Shown here: positions 1 to 9,420 of the stretch, in pieces
Layout of the letters: each line of letters starts with the position of its first letter
Position numbering within the stretch: position 1 is the stretch's first letter
Assembly (NCBI RefSeq): GCF_012928505.1
Contig: NZ_JABBJN010000018.1
Span: 1-64,000 of the forward strand
Origin: Achromobacter sp. Bel
GTDB taxonomy: Bacteria; Pseudomonadota; Gammaproteobacteria; Burkholderiales; Burkholderiaceae_B
DNA length: 64,000 nucleotides
Direction: 5' to 3'
Translations under genes and position numbers: made by a program
Notes under the pieces: model-generated
What the model saw: only the letters and a program-made list of their open reading frames with translations
What the model was told of the DNA's origin: nothing
The model's database searches: none

Positions 1-220
1 CGGCGGCTGCCGGGGCGGCGGTGGCGCCTGCCGTATTGTTCGCGGCGGCCGGAGGCGTGGTCGCCTGGCGCTGCTGGGTCACATTGGAGGATTGACGGCC
101 GACGCTGCTGCCGCCGCCCGCACGACGGGCTTCGGCGTCAAACGACGCCGTCACCAACGCCGCGCCGGAGATGGCGATGAGCGCCGCGGCGACAAACCGC
201 GAAAAACAGAATTTGGTCAT
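1..220 (-). CDS. Tim44-like domain protein, N-terminal part (cut by window edge)
   Basis: The start codon is at 218-220 on the minus strand with a GAGGAG ribosome site just upstream. The visible 73 residues begin MTKFCFSRFVAAALIAISG, a signal peptide or membrane anchor. They continue into a Gly/Ser/Gln/Ala/Pro-rich segment with an ARRAGGGSSVGRQSSNVTQQ stretch. That layout and the position just downstream of ubiE match the Tim44-domain membrane proteins of Bordetella and Achromobacter. The Tim44 domain itself would lie outside the window, so the family call is an inference from the N-terminus and synteny. Confidence 0.6.
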   Translation of the reverse strand, partial: MTKFCFSRFVAAALIAISGAALVTASFDAEARRAGGGSSVGRQSSNVTQQRQATTPPAAANNTAGATAAPAAA

Positions 221-302
221 AGAGTTTTGCTCCTCGTACTCGCGCCCCTGCTGCCCCGAGCAGCAGGGAGTCCCACGGACAGCGGGACCATAGTCGCGAC
301 TT

Positions 303-331
303 TTCTTACAGTAATCTGAATGTCGTAAGAA
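303..331. promoter_or_regulatory. Inverted repeat upstream of the Tim44-like gene
   Basis: TTCTTAC (303-309) and GTAAGAA (325-331) are perfect complements separated by 15 bases, in the 178-base gap between ubiE and the Tim44-like gene. No T tract follows. It could be a protein-binding dyad or a weak hairpin in the ubiE 3' region. The function is unknown. Confidence 0.25.
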
Positions 332-398
332 TAACGGACAAGACGCCCGCCCACAAGTTCCCCGTGGGGTGACGAAACATCCTATGGACAGGCTGGAT

Positions 399-1175
399 TC
401 AGCCCAGGCGCACGCCCTCGTGCAGCGCGGCGATGCCGGCGGTCAGGTTGAAGTACTGCACCCGGTCCAGCCCGGCGGTGCGCAGCATGTCGGCCAGGGT
501 TTCCTGGTCGGGATGCATGCGGATGGATTCCGCCAGGTAACGGTAGCTGGCCTCGTCGTTGGCGATCTTCTTGCCCAACCACGGCAGCACGTTGAACGAA
601 TACCAGTCATAGGCGGGCGACAACGGCTTGGCCACGCGCGAGAACTCCAGCACCAGCAGCTTGCCGCCCGGTTTCAGCACGCGGGCCATTTCGGCCAGGG
701 CGCGGTCCTTGTGGGTCATGTTGCGCAAGCCGAAGGCCACGCTGACACGGTCGAAGTAGCCGGTGGGGAACGGCAGGCGTTCGGCGTCGCAGACGGCGGT
801 GGGCAGCAGCAGGCCGGCGTCGGTCAGGCGGTCACGGCCCACGCGCAGCATGGAATCGTTGATGTCGGTCAGCCAGACTTCGCCCGTGGGGCCGGCGCGC
901 TTGGCGAAGGCCTTTGCCAGGTCGCCCGTGCCGCCGGCGATGTCCAGCACCTTCATGCCGGGGCGGATGGCGGCGCGGCCAATGGTGAAGGCTTTCCAGA
1001 CACGGTGCAGGCCGGCGGACATGAAATCGTTCATGACGTCGTAGCGCTGGGCGACCGAATGGAAGACTTCAGCGACTTTGCGGGCTTTTTCGCCTTCCGG
1101 CACTGTTTGGAAGCCGAAATGCGTGGATTGCGGGTTGGCGTCGGCGGAATGTTGCGATTCGGAGGGGTTTTGCAT
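399..1175 (-). CDS. ubiE: Ubiquinone biosynthesis C-methyltransferase UbiE
   Basis: This SAM-dependent enzyme C-methylates the demethoxy-quinol intermediate of ubiquinone synthesis (and demethylmenaquinol where menaquinone is made). The 258 residues are full length for the family. SAM motif I is [10 protein letters not shown] at about 76-85. The UbiE signature [18 protein letters not shown] lies at about 44-61, and the post-motif [16 protein letters not shown] is present. It is transcribed away from phoB, and the Tim44-like gene follows 178 bases downstream on the same strand, so the two may be co-transcribed. Identity is clear from several family signatures. Confidence 0.95.
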   Translation of the reverse strand: MQNPSESQHSADANPQSTHFGFQTVPEGEKARKVAEVFHSVAQRYDVMNDFMSAGLHRVWKAFTIGRAAIRPGMKVLDIAGGTGDLAKAFAKRAGPTGEVWLTDINDSMLRVGRDRLTDAGLLLPTAVCDAERLPFPTGYFDRVSVAFGLRNMTHKDRALAEMARVLKPGGKLLVLEFSRVAKPLSPAYDWYSFNVLPWLGKKIANDEASYRYLAESIRMHPDQETLADMLRTAGLDRVQYFNLTAGIAALHEGVRLG

Positions 1176-1338
1176 GGTGAAATTCCCGATATATCGTTCA
1201 ATGGTAGCCTATCGGGCACCTGGCGGCGGCCAGTGAACCTGCCCCGGCGGCACCCTGCGGTCACATACCTGAAATATTGCGGCCATACTATCGCAATGTT
1301 CGCGCCGCGCCGGCGCTCCGAAGTGTGCCAAATTCGCC

Positions 1339-2037
1339 ATGTCCAGCACTATCCTCGTTGTCGAAGACGAACCCGCAATCCAGGAACTGATCGCCGTCAA
1401 CCTGTCTTTCGCGGGGCACAAAGTGTTGCGCGCCTTCGACGCCGACCAGGCCCAGACCCTGATCCGCGCCGAACTCCCCGATCTGATCCTGCTGGATTGG
1501 ATGCTGCCCGGCACGTCCGGCCTGGCCATGGCGCGCAAGCTGCGCAACGATGAGCGCACCCGCGCCGTCCCGGTCATCATGCTGACCGCCAAAGGCTCCG
1601 AGCAGGACAAGGTGGACGGCCTGGAGGCTGGCGCCGACGACTACATCACCAAACCTTTCTCGCCGAAAGAGCTGATGGCCCGCATCAAGGCCGTGCTGCG
1701 CCGCCGCGCGCCCCAGCTGACCGACGACGTGATCGACGTGGGCGGCCTGAAGCTGGATCCGGTGACGCATCGCCTGTCGGGCAACAGCCAGTCGCTGCAG
1801 ATCGGCCCCACCGAATTCCGCCTGCTGCATTTCTTCATGACCCACCCCGAGCGCGTGTTCTCGCGTTCGCAACTGCTGGACCAGGTCTGGGGCGACCACG
1901 TGTTCGTCGAAGAACGCACGGTGGACGTCCATATCCGCCGCCTGCGCAAGGCCCTGGAGCCCAGCGGCCATGACGCGCACGTGGAAACGGTGCGCGGCAG
2001 CGGCTACCGGTTTACGGCCCAGCTCCCGACGCGGTAA
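1339..2037 (+). CDS. phoB: Phosphate regulon response regulator PhoB
   Basis: OmpR/PhoB-type regulator of 232 residues. The receiver domain (about 4-120) has the acidic pair E9/D10, the phospho-acceptor D53 in LILLDWMLPG and the KPFSPKEL lysine. A C-terminal winged helix (about 130-228) ends RGSGYRF. The VWGDHVFVEERTVDVHIRRL stretch is strongly PhoB-like. phoR follows after 12 bases, so the pair forms one operon. In the family, phosphorylated PhoB activates phosphate-starvation genes. I see no convincing pho box in the 163-base gap to ubiE, so autoregulation is not shown. Confidence 0.93.
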   Translation: MSSTILVVEDEPAIQELIAVNLSFAGHKVLRAFDADQAQTLIRAELPDLILLDWMLPGTSGLAMARKLRNDERTRAVPVIMLTAKGSEQDKVDGLEAGADDYITKPFSPKELMARIKAVLRRRAPQLTDDVIDVGGLKLDPVTHRLSGNSQSLQIGPTEFRLLHFFMTHPERVFSRSQLLDQVWGDHVFVEERTVDVHIRRLRKALEPSGHDAHVETVRGSGYRFTAQLPTR

Positions 2038-2049
2038 AACTGCCGCACG

Positions 2050-3357
2050 ATGATCTGGCTGCGCACACTTTTCCTGGTCGCCCTGTGGGCGGTGATTTCA
2101 CTACTGGCGCAATGGCTCATAGGAGACCCGGCGGGCTGGATCGTGTTTTCAGCCGCGCTGACCGCCATGCTGCTTTGGCGCAGCTGGAGGCTGACGCTGG
2201 TCTCGCAATGGGCCAACCACCCGGACACCTCTCCCCCCGCTTCCGTCGGGCCCTGGGACGACATCCTTGCCCCGCTCTACCGCTATACCCGCGCCCGCGC
2301 CCGCGAACTGGCCGAAACCCGCGACACCATGCAAGGCATGCTGGCCGCCGCCCAGGCCTTGCCGGACGGCGCCGTCACGCTGAACGCGGACTTCCAGATC
2401 GACTGGTGCAACCGCATGGCGCGCCAGCACCTGGGCCTGCGCCTGCCGGCCGACCGCGGCCATAACCTCTTGAACCTGCTGCGCGCGCCGGAATTCGTGG
2501 AATACGCGCATCGCCCGGCCTGGCCCGAGCCGATCCTGGTGCGCCTGGGCCAGAACGGCCAGGAACGCCTGATGATGATGCAGCTGACCGCTTACGCCAG
2601 CAATCAGCGTCTGCTCATCACCCGCGACGTCACCCAGATCGAACGCCTGGAAACCACGCGCCGCGACTTCGTGGCCAACGTCTCGCACGAACTGCGCACG
2701 CCGCTGACCGTGCTGGCCGGGTTCCTGGAAACGCTGCGCGACATGCCGGCCGACGCGCTGCCCGAAGAACAGCGCGCGCAGTACATCGACATGATGCACG
2801 AGCAGGCCCAGCGCATGCAGGCCATCGTGGAAGACCTGCTGACCTTGTCCACGCTGGAATCTTCGCCAGGCAGCGATCCGCGCGCCATCAACATGGGCGC
2901 GCTGCTGCAGAAGGCGCGCCAGCAGATCGAAGCGCTGTCGGGCGGACGCCACGTGCTGGAATGGCATATCGACGATACGCTGGACGTGCTGGGCGCCGAA
3001 ACCGAGCTGACGTCCGCGCTGTCGAACCTGCTGACCAACGCGGTGCGCTACACGCCGGACGGCGGCAAGATCACCGTTCGCTGGGAACGCGAAGCGGACG
3101 GCGGCGCGCGCTACAGCGTGCAGGACACGGGCATCGGCATCCCCGCCCGCCACCTGCCGCGCCTGACCGAACGCTTCTACCGGGTTGACCGCGGCCGCTC
3201 GCGCGCCGTGGGCGGCACTGGCCTGGGCCTGGCGATCACCAAGCACATCGCCATGCGCCACGACGCCGAACTGCTCATCACCAGCGAACCGGGCAAGGGC
3301 AGCGTCTTCGCGCTGCGCTTTCCGGCCGAGCGCATCGCCATCGACGAACCCGCATAA
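2050..3357 (+). CDS. phoR: Phosphate regulon sensor histidine kinase PhoR
   Basis: Membrane sensor kinase of 435 residues, the usual PhoR length. Two closely spaced hydrophobic segments lie near residues 4-25 and 28-44, with almost no periplasmic loop, as in PhoR. A PAS-like region (about 95-195) leads to HisKA with [16 protein letters not shown] (H213). The catalytic domain has the N-box [14 protein letters not shown]1 [12 protein letters not shown] and G2 GGTGLGLAI. It sits 12 bases after phoB. In the family it phosphorylates PhoB when Pi is low and takes its signal from the Pst/PhoU system, which is not in this window. Confidence 0.92.
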   Translation: MIWLRTLFLVALWAVISLLAQWLIGDPAGWIVFSAALTAMLLWRSWRLTLVSQWANHPDTSPPASVGPWDDILAPLYRYTRARARELAETRDTMQGMLAAAQALPDGAVTLNADFQIDWCNRMARQHLGLRLPADRGHNLLNLLRAPEFVEYAHRPAWPEPILVRLGQNGQERLMMMQLTAYASNQRLLITRDVTQIERLETTRRDFVANVSHELRTPLTVLAGFLETLRDMPADALPEEQRAQYIDMMHEQAQRMQAIVEDLLTLSTLESSPGSDPRAINMGALLQKARQQIEALSGGRHVLEWHIDDTLDVLGAETELTSALSNLLTNAVRYTPDGGKITVRWEREADGGARYSVQDTGIGIPARHLPRLTERFYRVDRGRSRAVGGTGLGLAITKHIAMRHDAELLITSEPGKGSVFALRFPAERIAIDEPA

Positions 3358-3413
3358 ACGTTGCCATGTTGGAACCTTCCGCGCCGTCCGGCGCGGATGG
3401 TAAATTCCGGGCC

Positions 3414-4112
3414 ATGCGCATCCTGGTCATCGAAGACGAACCCAAACTGGCCGACTACCTGAAGAAGGGGCTGTCGGAACAAAGCCATGTCGTGGACCTG
3501 GCCCGCGACGGGGTGGACGGCCTGCATCTGGCGCTGGAAGGCGCCTACGACCTGATCGTGCTGGACGTGATGCTGCCGGGCGTGGACGGCTTCGGCATCC
3601 TGGCGTCCGTGCGCGCACAGAAAGACACCCCCATCCTGATGCTGACGGCGCGCGACGCGGTGGAAGACCGCGTGCGCGGCCTGGAAGGCGGCGCCGACGA
3701 CTATCTGGTCAAGCCCTTCGCGTTTTCGGAGCTGCTGGCGCGCGTGCAGGCGCTGCTACGCCGCGGACGCACGCAAGAGCCCACGCTGCTGCGCCTGGCC
3801 GACCTGGAACTGGACCTGGCGCGCCGGCGCGCCCAGCGCGGCGGACGCCGGCTGGACCTGACCGCCAAGGAGTTCAGCCTGCTGGCGCTGCTGCTGCGCC
3901 GCCAGGGGCAGGTGCTGTCGCGCACCACGCTGGCCGAACAGGTCTGGGACATGAACTTCGACAGCGACACCAACGTCATCGACGTGGCAGTGCGGCGCTT
4001 GCGCAGCAAGCTGGACGACCCGTTCGACGCCAAACTGCTGCACACCGTGCGCGGCATGGGCTACGTGCTGGAGTCGCGCCTGGAACCGCGTCCGGCGCCC
4101 CACCCTGAATGA
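3414..4112 (+). CDS. CopR/CusR-type heavy-metal response regulator
   Basis: OmpR-family regulator of 232 residues. I place the start at ATG 3414 because the product then begins [20 protein letters not shown], the canonical receiver start; an in-frame upstream codon at 3366 would add a non-conserved 16-residue tail. Phospho-acceptor D51 lies in [15 protein letters not shown]. The winged helix has the metal-regulator-like [20 protein letters not shown]. It overlaps the kinase gene by ATGA and precedes a copper resistance operon, so it is very likely the copper-responsive activator (CopR, CusR or PcoR type). Confidence 0.88.
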   Translation: MRILVIEDEPKLADYLKKGLSEQSHVVDLARDGVDGLHLALEGAYDLIVLDVMLPGVDGFGILASVRAQKDTPILMLTARDAVEDRVRGLEGGADDYLVKPFAFSELLARVQALLRRGRTQEPTLLRLADLELDLARRRAQRGGRRLDLTAKEFSLLALLLRRQGQVLSRTTLAEQVWDMNFDSDTNVIDVAVRRLRSKLDDPFDAKLLHTVRGMGYVLESRLEPRPAPHPE

Positions 4113-5509
4113 AGCCGCCGCGCATGCGCTCGATGCAGGCGCGGCTGACGCTGTTGCTGGGCGCCATTGCGCTGCTGGTCTCCAGCTTGGCCGGGGCCAC
4201 GCTGTTCTGGGCGCTCAAGCGCGAGGTCGAGCGCCAGGAAATCACCGAGGTCAACGGCAAGCTGGAACTGATCGACCATCTGATCGACATGCAGAACAGC
4301 GCCAACGGCCTGCAAGACCTGGCCGCCACCTTCGACGAAATGCGCACCGGCCAGGGCCAATTGGGCATCTGGATCGTGGACGCCGAAGGCAAGGCCGTCT
4401 ACGGCGGCCCCGCCCCCGAAACGCTGGACGCCACGGATGGCCACCAGGTCGTGCTGCAGGCGGCGGACGGCGGACGCATGCGCGGCCTGCGGGTCGCCAT
4501 GAACGACCGCATCTTGCCCGGCGCGCAACTGACCGTGGCGGTCAGCACCCGCACCAGCTCGCAGTTCCTGTACGCCTACGGCACCGCCCTGGTGCTGATC
4601 TGCGCGCTGTGGGTGGGCGCGACGGTGGTGCTGGCGGCCTGGGCCGTGCGCCGCAGCATGGCGCCCACGCGCCGGCTGTCGGAACAGGCCGCGCGCATCC
4701 AGCCCGACAACCTGGCGCGGCGCCTGCCGCTGGAAGACACCGACCGAGAGCTTCATGAACTGGTGCGGTCGTTCAACCGCACGCTGGAACGGCTGCAGGC
4801 GGCCTACCAGCAAATGGAAGGCTTCAACGCCGACGTGGCGCACGAGCTGCGCACGCCGCTGGCCACCTTGATCAACGGCGCGCAGGTCATGCTGTCGTCG
4901 CCGCGCGACGCCGCCGAACTGCGCGACGCCCTGGAATCCAATCTGGAAGAGCTCGAAGACCTGAAGAAGCTGGTCAACGACATGCTGTTCCTGGCCCGCG
5001 CCGACCGCGGCGAACTGGCCGCCGACCTGGCCCCGGTGTCGCTGGCGGCCGAGGCCCGCCGCGTGGCCGAATACTACGAAGCCATGCTGGACGAGCACGG
5101 CGTGCGCCTGCACTGCGAGGGCGACGCCACCGTGGCCGCCAACCCCGGCCTGGTGCGCCGCGCCTTGGCCAACCTGATCTCCAACGCCATCAAGGCCACG
5201 CCCGCCGGGCACGACATCGTGCTGCGCTGCTCGGCGTCGCCGTCGGGCGCGCGGGTGGAGGTGCGCAACCCCGGCCCACCCATTCCGCCCGCCGACCTGC
5301 CCCGCATTTTCGACCGTTTCTTCCGGTCGGGGCAGGCACGCGCGCCGCGCAGCGAAGGCCATGGCCTGGGCCTGGCCATTGTGCGCGCCATCGCCCGCAT
5401 GCACGGCGGTGACGTCGACGCGGTGTCGGACGCCTACGGCACGGTGGTCGGCATCACGCTGCGCGGGCCGGCGCCGCAGGCGGGTTCCGGAAACATTACA
5501 AAACCGTAA
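4109..5509 (+). CDS. CopS/CusS-type heavy-metal sensor histidine kinase
   Basis: Inner-membrane kinase of 466 residues. TM1 lies at about 12-33, a periplasmic sensor region at about 36-150 and TM2 at about 155-178. A HAMP domain with [19 protein letters not shown] follows, then His[19 protein letters not shown] (H245), the N-box [14 protein letters not shown] and the G2 motif [12 protein letters not shown]. Length and HAMP sequence fit the heavy-metal sensor kinase family (CusS, CopS, IrlS). The start overlaps the regulator stop by ATGA, so translation is coupled. The 3' end overlaps a putative cop box for the downstream copper genes. Confidence 0.87.
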   Translation: MKPPRMRSMQARLTLLLGAIALLVSSLAGATLFWALKREVERQEITEVNGKLELIDHLIDMQNSANGLQDLAATFDEMRTGQGQLGIWIVDAEGKAVYGGPAPETLDATDGHQVVLQAADGGRMRGLRVAMNDRILPGAQLTVAVSTRTSSQFLYAYGTALVLICALWVGATVVLAAWAVRRSMAPTRRLSEQAARIQPDNLARRLPLEDTDRELHELVRSFNRTLERLQAAYQQMEGFNADVAHELRTPLATLINGAQVMLSSPRDAAELRDALESNLEELEDLKKLVNDMLFLARADRGELAADLAPVSLAAEARRVAEYYEAMLDEHGVRLHCEGDATVAANPGLVRRALANLISNAIKATPAGHDIVLRCSASPSGARVEVRNPGPPIPPADLPRIFDRFFRSGQARAPRSEGHGLGLAIVRAIARMHGGDVDAVSDAYGTVVGITLRGPAPQAGSGNITKP

Positions 5510-5510
5510 T
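5495..5510 (+). promoter_or_regulatory. Putative cop box (CopR/CusR-type operator)
   Basis: ATTACAAAACCGTAAT is a palindrome with perfect ATTAC/GTAAT arms and a 6-base centre. It overlaps the kinase stop codon and lies 71 bases before the cupredoxin GTG start. Copper operators of the cop/pco type have ATTAC...GTAAT arms. A weak -10-like TACAGT follows at 5544-5549 with no good -35, as expected for an activator-dependent promoter. Binding by the regulator at 3414 is inferred. Confidence 0.6.
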
Positions 5511-5580
5511 CCGGACGACAGAATCGGGTCACCCCCGCTTTCCTACAGTGTCATCACGGTCACCCCTCTTGAGGATTCTC

Positions 5581-6069
5581 GTGAAAGACACCCTGATCCG
5601 CTTTACCCAAGCCGCCGCGCTGGCCTTGCTGGTTGCCGGCGCCGCGCAGGCCGCGGGCGAACACGCCGGCCACGGCATGTCCATGCCGGCCGCCTCGACC
5701 CCCATCGGCAAGCCGGGCGACGCCGCCCGCGCCACGCGCACGATCGATGTCGACATGACCGACGCCATGCGCTTCACGCCCGACCGCATCGAGGTCAAGG
5801 CAGGCGAGACGGTGCGCATCAATGTGCGCAATTCGGGAAAGATCCGCCACGAGCTGGTGCTGGGCACCGATGCGGACCTGAAGGCGCACTACGACATGAT
5901 GATGAAAGACCCCGGCATGCGCCACGAAGAGGCGAACGCGGTGTCGCTGGACGCCGGCAAGTCCGGCCAGATCGTCTGGCGCTTCGACAAGGCCGGCACG
6001 GTGTCCTTCGGCTGCCTGGAACCGGGTCACTACAGCGCCGGCATGAAGGGCGCGGTGTCGGTCCTCTGA
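5581..6069 (+). CDS. Periplasmic cupredoxin, copper-resistance type (CopI-like)
   Basis: I choose the GTG start at 5581 because GAGG lies 6 bases upstream and it gives a clean signal peptide (KDTLIRFTQAAALALLVAGA, cleavage near AQA). The mature 162-residue precursor product has a short Met/His segment (EHAGHGMSMP) and a cupredoxin fold. Type-1 copper ligands are H90 in KIRHELVLG, C145 and H150 in FGCLEPGH, and M155. The Met/His-rich extension and place before copA fit periplasmic copper-tolerance cupredoxins. It is the first gene behind the cop box and is 19 bases from copA, probably in one operon. Confidence 0.85.
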   Translation: MKDTLIRFTQAAALALLVAGAAQAAGEHAGHGMSMPAASTPIGKPGDAARATRTIDVDMTDAMRFTPDRIEVKAGETVRINVRNSGKIRHELVLGTDADLKAHYDMMMKDPGMRHEEANAVSLDAGKSGQIVWRFDKAGTVSFGCLEPGHYSAGMKGAVSVL

Positions 6070-6088
6070 CCCCCGGCGCCTTCCTCCC

Positions 6089-7855
6089 ATGAGCACATCC
6101 CCTCCTCTTGCCCGCCGCCGCTTCGTGCAGGGCCTGGCCGCCGGCGGCGCGCTGGCTGCGCTGGGCGGCTGGCGCGCCGCATTGGCCGCGCCCGCGCCGG
6201 CCGCTGAATTGCGTGGCACGGAATTCCACCTGGAAATCGGCGAGACGCCCGTGAACTTCACGGGCGCCGCGCGCATCGGCACCACCGTCAATGGCCAGGT
6301 GCCCGCCCCCCTCCTGCGTTGGCGCGAAGGCGACACGGTGACCCTGCACGTCACCAACCGGCTGCGCGAGCAGACCTCCATTCACTGGCACGGCATCCTT
6401 TTGCCAACCGACATGGATGGCGTGCCCGGCCTGAGCTTTCCCGGCATCGATCCGGGCCAGACCTTCACCTACCGCTTCGCGGTGCGCCAGAGCGGCACGT
6501 ACTGGTATCACAGCCACTCGGGCTTCCAGGAGCAGACCGGCCTGTACGGCGCCATCGTCATCGACCCGCGCCGCCGCGATCCCATCACGTCCGACCGCGA
6601 CTACACGGTGCTGCTGTCGGACTGGACGGACGAAGACCCGATGCGGCTCTTCAACAAGCTGAAGGTGATGCCCGAGTACTACAACCGCATCCAGCCCAGC
6701 GTCCAGAGCCTGGCCGCCGACGCGCAGGAACGCGGCTGGCGCGCGGCGCTGTCCGAACGCCTGATGTGGGAACAGATGCGCATGACGCCGACGGACCTGG
6801 CCGACGTGTCCGGCGCCACCTACACCTACCTGACCAACGGCGCCACGCCCTCGGGCAACTGGACCGGGCTGTTCAAGCCGGGCGAACGCATCCGGCTGCG
6901 CTTCATCAACGGATCGGCGATGACGTACTTCGACGTGCGCATCCCCGGCCTGAAGATGACGGTGGTGGCCGCCGACGGGCAAGACGTGCGGCCCGTGGAC
7001 GTGGAGGAATTCCGGATCGGCGTGGCCGAAACCTATGACGTGATCGTCGAACCGCAGGACGAGCGCGCCTACACGATCTTCTCGCAGGCGATGGACCGCT
7101 CGGGCTTTGCCCGCGCCACGCTGGCGCCGCGCGCCGGCATGCAGGCCGACGTGCCCGCGCTGGACCGCGTGCAACTGCTGGGCATGATGGACATGGGCAT
7201 GGCGCATGACATGGCAGGCGCGGGGCACGACATGGCCGCGATGGGCGCGCCCGGCGCACCCAGCCCCGGCGGCATGCCCGGCATGGACCACGGCGGCCAT
7301 GGCGCGTCAGCCACCGGGCAAGGCGGCATGGTCGAAGTCAAGCACCCCTATCCGACCGAGCGCGGCGTCAGCAATTCCATGCTGCCCGACGTGGTGTCGA
7401 CGCGGCTGGACGACCCGGGCGTGGGGCTGCGCGACAACGGGCGCCGCGTGCTGACCTACGCGGACCTGCATTCCATCCGCGAACCCGAAGACAACCGCGC
7501 GCCCTCGCGCGAGATCGAACTGCACCTGACCGGCAACATGGAACGCTACATGTGGTCGTTCAACGGCGTGAAGTTCTCGGACGCCAAGCCCATCGTGCTG
7601 CGCTACGGCGAGCGCGTGCGTTTCGTGCTGGTCAACGACACGATGATGACGCACCCGATCCATCTGCATGGCCTGTGGAGCGACCTGGAATCGCCCGACG
7701 GCGCGTTCCAGGTGCGCAAGCACACGATCACCCTCAACCCGGCGCAGCGGCTGAGCTATCGCGTCAGCGCCGATGCGCGCGGACACTGGGCCTACCACTG
7801 CCACCTGCTGTATCACATGGAGGCCGGCATGTTCAGAGCGGTCGTGGTGGAGTAA
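6089..7855 (+). CDS. copA: Copper resistance multicopper oxidase CopA/PcoA
   Basis: Periplasmic multicopper oxidase of 588 residues that oxidises Cu(I) and sequesters copper. A Tat-type N-terminus (ARRRFVQGLAAGGALAALGG) indicates folded export. Copper-site motifs are in order: HWHG (about 99-102), WYHSHSG (about 139-145), HPIHLHG in the C-terminal third, and YHCHLLYHMEAGM near the C-terminus. A Met/His-rich insertion (GMMDMGMAHDMAGAGHDMAA, then GMPGMDHGGHG) lies between the second and third cupredoxin domains, as in PcoA/CopA. It is followed by copB after 3 bases. Confidence 0.95.
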   Translation: MSTSPPLARRRFVQGLAAGGALAALGGWRAALAAPAPAAELRGTEFHLEIGETPVNFTGAARIGTTVNGQVPAPLLRWREGDTVTLHVTNRLREQTSIHWHGILLPTDMDGVPGLSFPGIDPGQTFTYRFAVRQSGTYWYHSHSGFQEQTGLYGAIVIDPRRRDPITSDRDYTVLLSDWTDEDPMRLFNKLKVMPEYYNRIQPSVQSLAADAQERGWRAALSERLMWEQMRMTPTDLADVSGATYTYLTNGATPSGNWTGLFKPGERIRLRFINGSAMTYFDVRIPGLKMTVVAADGQDVRPVDVEEFRIGVAETYDVIVEPQDERAYTIFSQAMDRSGFARATLAPRAGMQADVPALDRVQLLGMMDMGMAHDMAGAGHDMAAMGAPGAPSPGGMPGMDHGGHGASATGQGGMVEVKHPYPTERGVSNSMLPDVVSTRLDDPGVGLRDNGRRVLTYADLHSIREPEDNRAPSREIELHLTGNMERYMWSFNGVKFSDAKPIVLRYGERVRFVLVNDTMMTHPIHLHGLWSDLESPDGAFQVRKHTITLNPAQRLSYRVSADARGHWAYHCHLLYHMEAGMFRAVVVE

Positions 7856-7858
7856 GCG

Positions 7859-8794
7859 ATGACGACGCAACGCAAACTGCTGGGCGCCTGCGCCCTGGCC
7901 TTGGCCCTGGGCGCATCGGGCGTCCACGCGCAGCCCGCCGCGATGGACCATTCCGGCATGCCCGGCATGGATCACGGCGCCATGCCGTCCGCCCCCGCGC
8001 CGGCGCCCGCCGCCATGGACCACGGGGCGATGGGGCACACGACGATGGAACACGGCAGCGCCCCCGCATCGAACGCACCGCCGATCGGCAGCCTGCCGAC
8101 GAGCGACGGCGCGGGCGAACGCGGCTACGACAGCTACGGCATCCACCCGCACATGATGGACAACGCGTCCACCTGGCAGGTGCTGTTCGACAAGTTCGGC
8201 GTCACACGCAACCGCGACGGCGAAAACGCGCTGGACTGGGACGGCCGCTTCTGGATCGGCTCGGCCACCGACCGCCTGCTTATCAAGAGCGAGGGCGAAC
8301 GCGAAAGCGGCGGCGGCTCGGACGGCAAGGTCGAAGCCTACTGGAGCCATGCCGTATCGCCTTTCTGGAACCTGCAGCTGGGCGCGCGCCGGGACATCGG
8401 CACGGGCCCCAAGCGCAATTGGGCCGCGTTCGGCGTCGAGGGCCTGCTGCCCTACAACATCGAACTGGAGACCACCGCCTATGTGGGATCGTCGGGCCGC
8501 ACCGCGCTGGCGCTCAAGGCCGAGTACGACCTGCTGCTGACGCAGCGCCTCGTCCTCACGCCGGAAATCGAGGCCAGCCTGTACGGCAAGCGCGACCCCG
8601 AACGCGGCATCGGCTCGGGCCTGTCGACCGGGTCGCTCTCTTTGCGGCTACGCTATGAGGTCACGCGCGAATTCGCCCCTTACGTCGGCGTCTCCTTCGA
8701 ACGCAAGTTCGGCCAAACCGCCAGCTACGCCTCGGACGCCGGGGCCAGCCGGTCCCAGACCGCCGTCATGGCGGGCGTGCGGTTCTGGTTCTGA
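7859..8794 (+). CDS. copB: Copper resistance outer-membrane protein CopB/PcoB
   Basis: Product of 311 residues with a Sec signal peptide (about 1-23, ending GVHAQ). A Met/His-rich segment (MDHSGMPGMDHGAM, MDHGAMGHTTMEHG) is the usual copper-binding N-terminus of CopB. The rest is beta-barrel-like, with alternating hydrophobics and the terminal aromatic pair MAGVRFWF typical of outer-membrane insertion. It is encoded 3 bases after copA. In the family it binds copper at the outer membrane together with CopA. Confidence 0.93.
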   Translation: MTTQRKLLGACALALALGASGVHAQPAAMDHSGMPGMDHGAMPSAPAPAPAAMDHGAMGHTTMEHGSAPASNAPPIGSLPTSDGAGERGYDSYGIHPHMMDNASTWQVLFDKFGVTRNRDGENALDWDGRFWIGSATDRLLIKSEGERESGGGSDGKVEAYWSHAVSPFWNLQLGARRDIGTGPKRNWAAFGVEGLLPYNIELETTAYVGSSGRTALALKAEYDLLLTQRLVLTPEIEASLYGKRDPERGIGSGLSTGSLSLRLRYEVTREFAPYVGVSFERKFGQTASYASDAGASRSQTAVMAGVRFWF

Positions 8795-8838
8795 CGCGGC
8801 ATCGCGCCCTTCCCACCCCTATTCGTGCACGGAGCATC

Positions 8839-9297
8839 ATGAACATTCCCCGCATCACGCACCGCCTGATCCTTGCCGCGGCCCTTGGCGCCCCCGTCTT
8901 CGCCACGGCGCAGACGCCCGCGCGCGTCGAGGTCTGGAAGACGCCCACCTGCGGCTGCTGCGAAGACTGGGTCAAGCACATGCGCGACAGCGGCTTCGCC
9001 GTCACGACCCATGACGTGGACGACACCGGCCCCATCCGCCGCAATGCGGGCATGGCGGACTACGGGTCCTGCCATACCGCCGTGGTGGACGGCTACGCGG
9101 TCGAAGGCCACGTGCCCGCCAGCGACGTCCGCCGGCTGCTTCTGGAAAAGCCGGACGCCGCCGGCCTGGCCGCCCCGGGCATGCCGTTAGGGTCCCCAGG
9201 CATGGACGGCCCCGAATACGGCGGCCGCAAGACCCCGCACGATATCCTGCTGGTGGACAAGCAGGGCAGCGCCAACGTGTTCCAGGCATACCGGTAG
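8839..9297 (+). CDS. DUF411 periplasmic metal-binding protein
   Basis: Product of 152 residues with a signal peptide (about 1-23, ALGAPVFATAQ). A DUF411 domain has the motif KTPTCGCCEDWVKHM, whose three cysteines suit metal binding, then YGSCHTAVVDGYAVEGHVPA. DUF411 proteins commonly sit in copper and silver resistance clusters. The gene is 44 bases after copB on the same strand with GGAG upstream, so it is probably the last member of the copper operon. Its biochemical role is unproved. Confidence 0.85.
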   Translation: MNIPRITHRLILAAALGAPVFATAQTPARVEVWKTPTCGCCEDWVKHMRDSGFAVTTHDVDDTGPIRRNAGMADYGSCHTAVVDGYAVEGHVPASDVRRLLLEKPDAAGLAAPGMPLGSPGMDGPEYGGRKTPHDILLVDKQGSANVFQAYR

Positions 9298-9420
9298 GAC
9301 CCAGGGGTGGGCAGGCCATTGAAACAATTCATCCACACCGCCTCAATGGCTACTCCTTGCACCGCAGCAAAAATGCGCCACAATAAATAAAACGCATTTC
9401 TTACCCACCCCTTGGCAGTC

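Noticed and set aside
2149-3261. Long minus-strand open frame under phoR
   Set aside because: Antisense to the recognised PhoR catalytic domains, and the translation is a typical GC-shadow of Gln, Arg, His and Ala.
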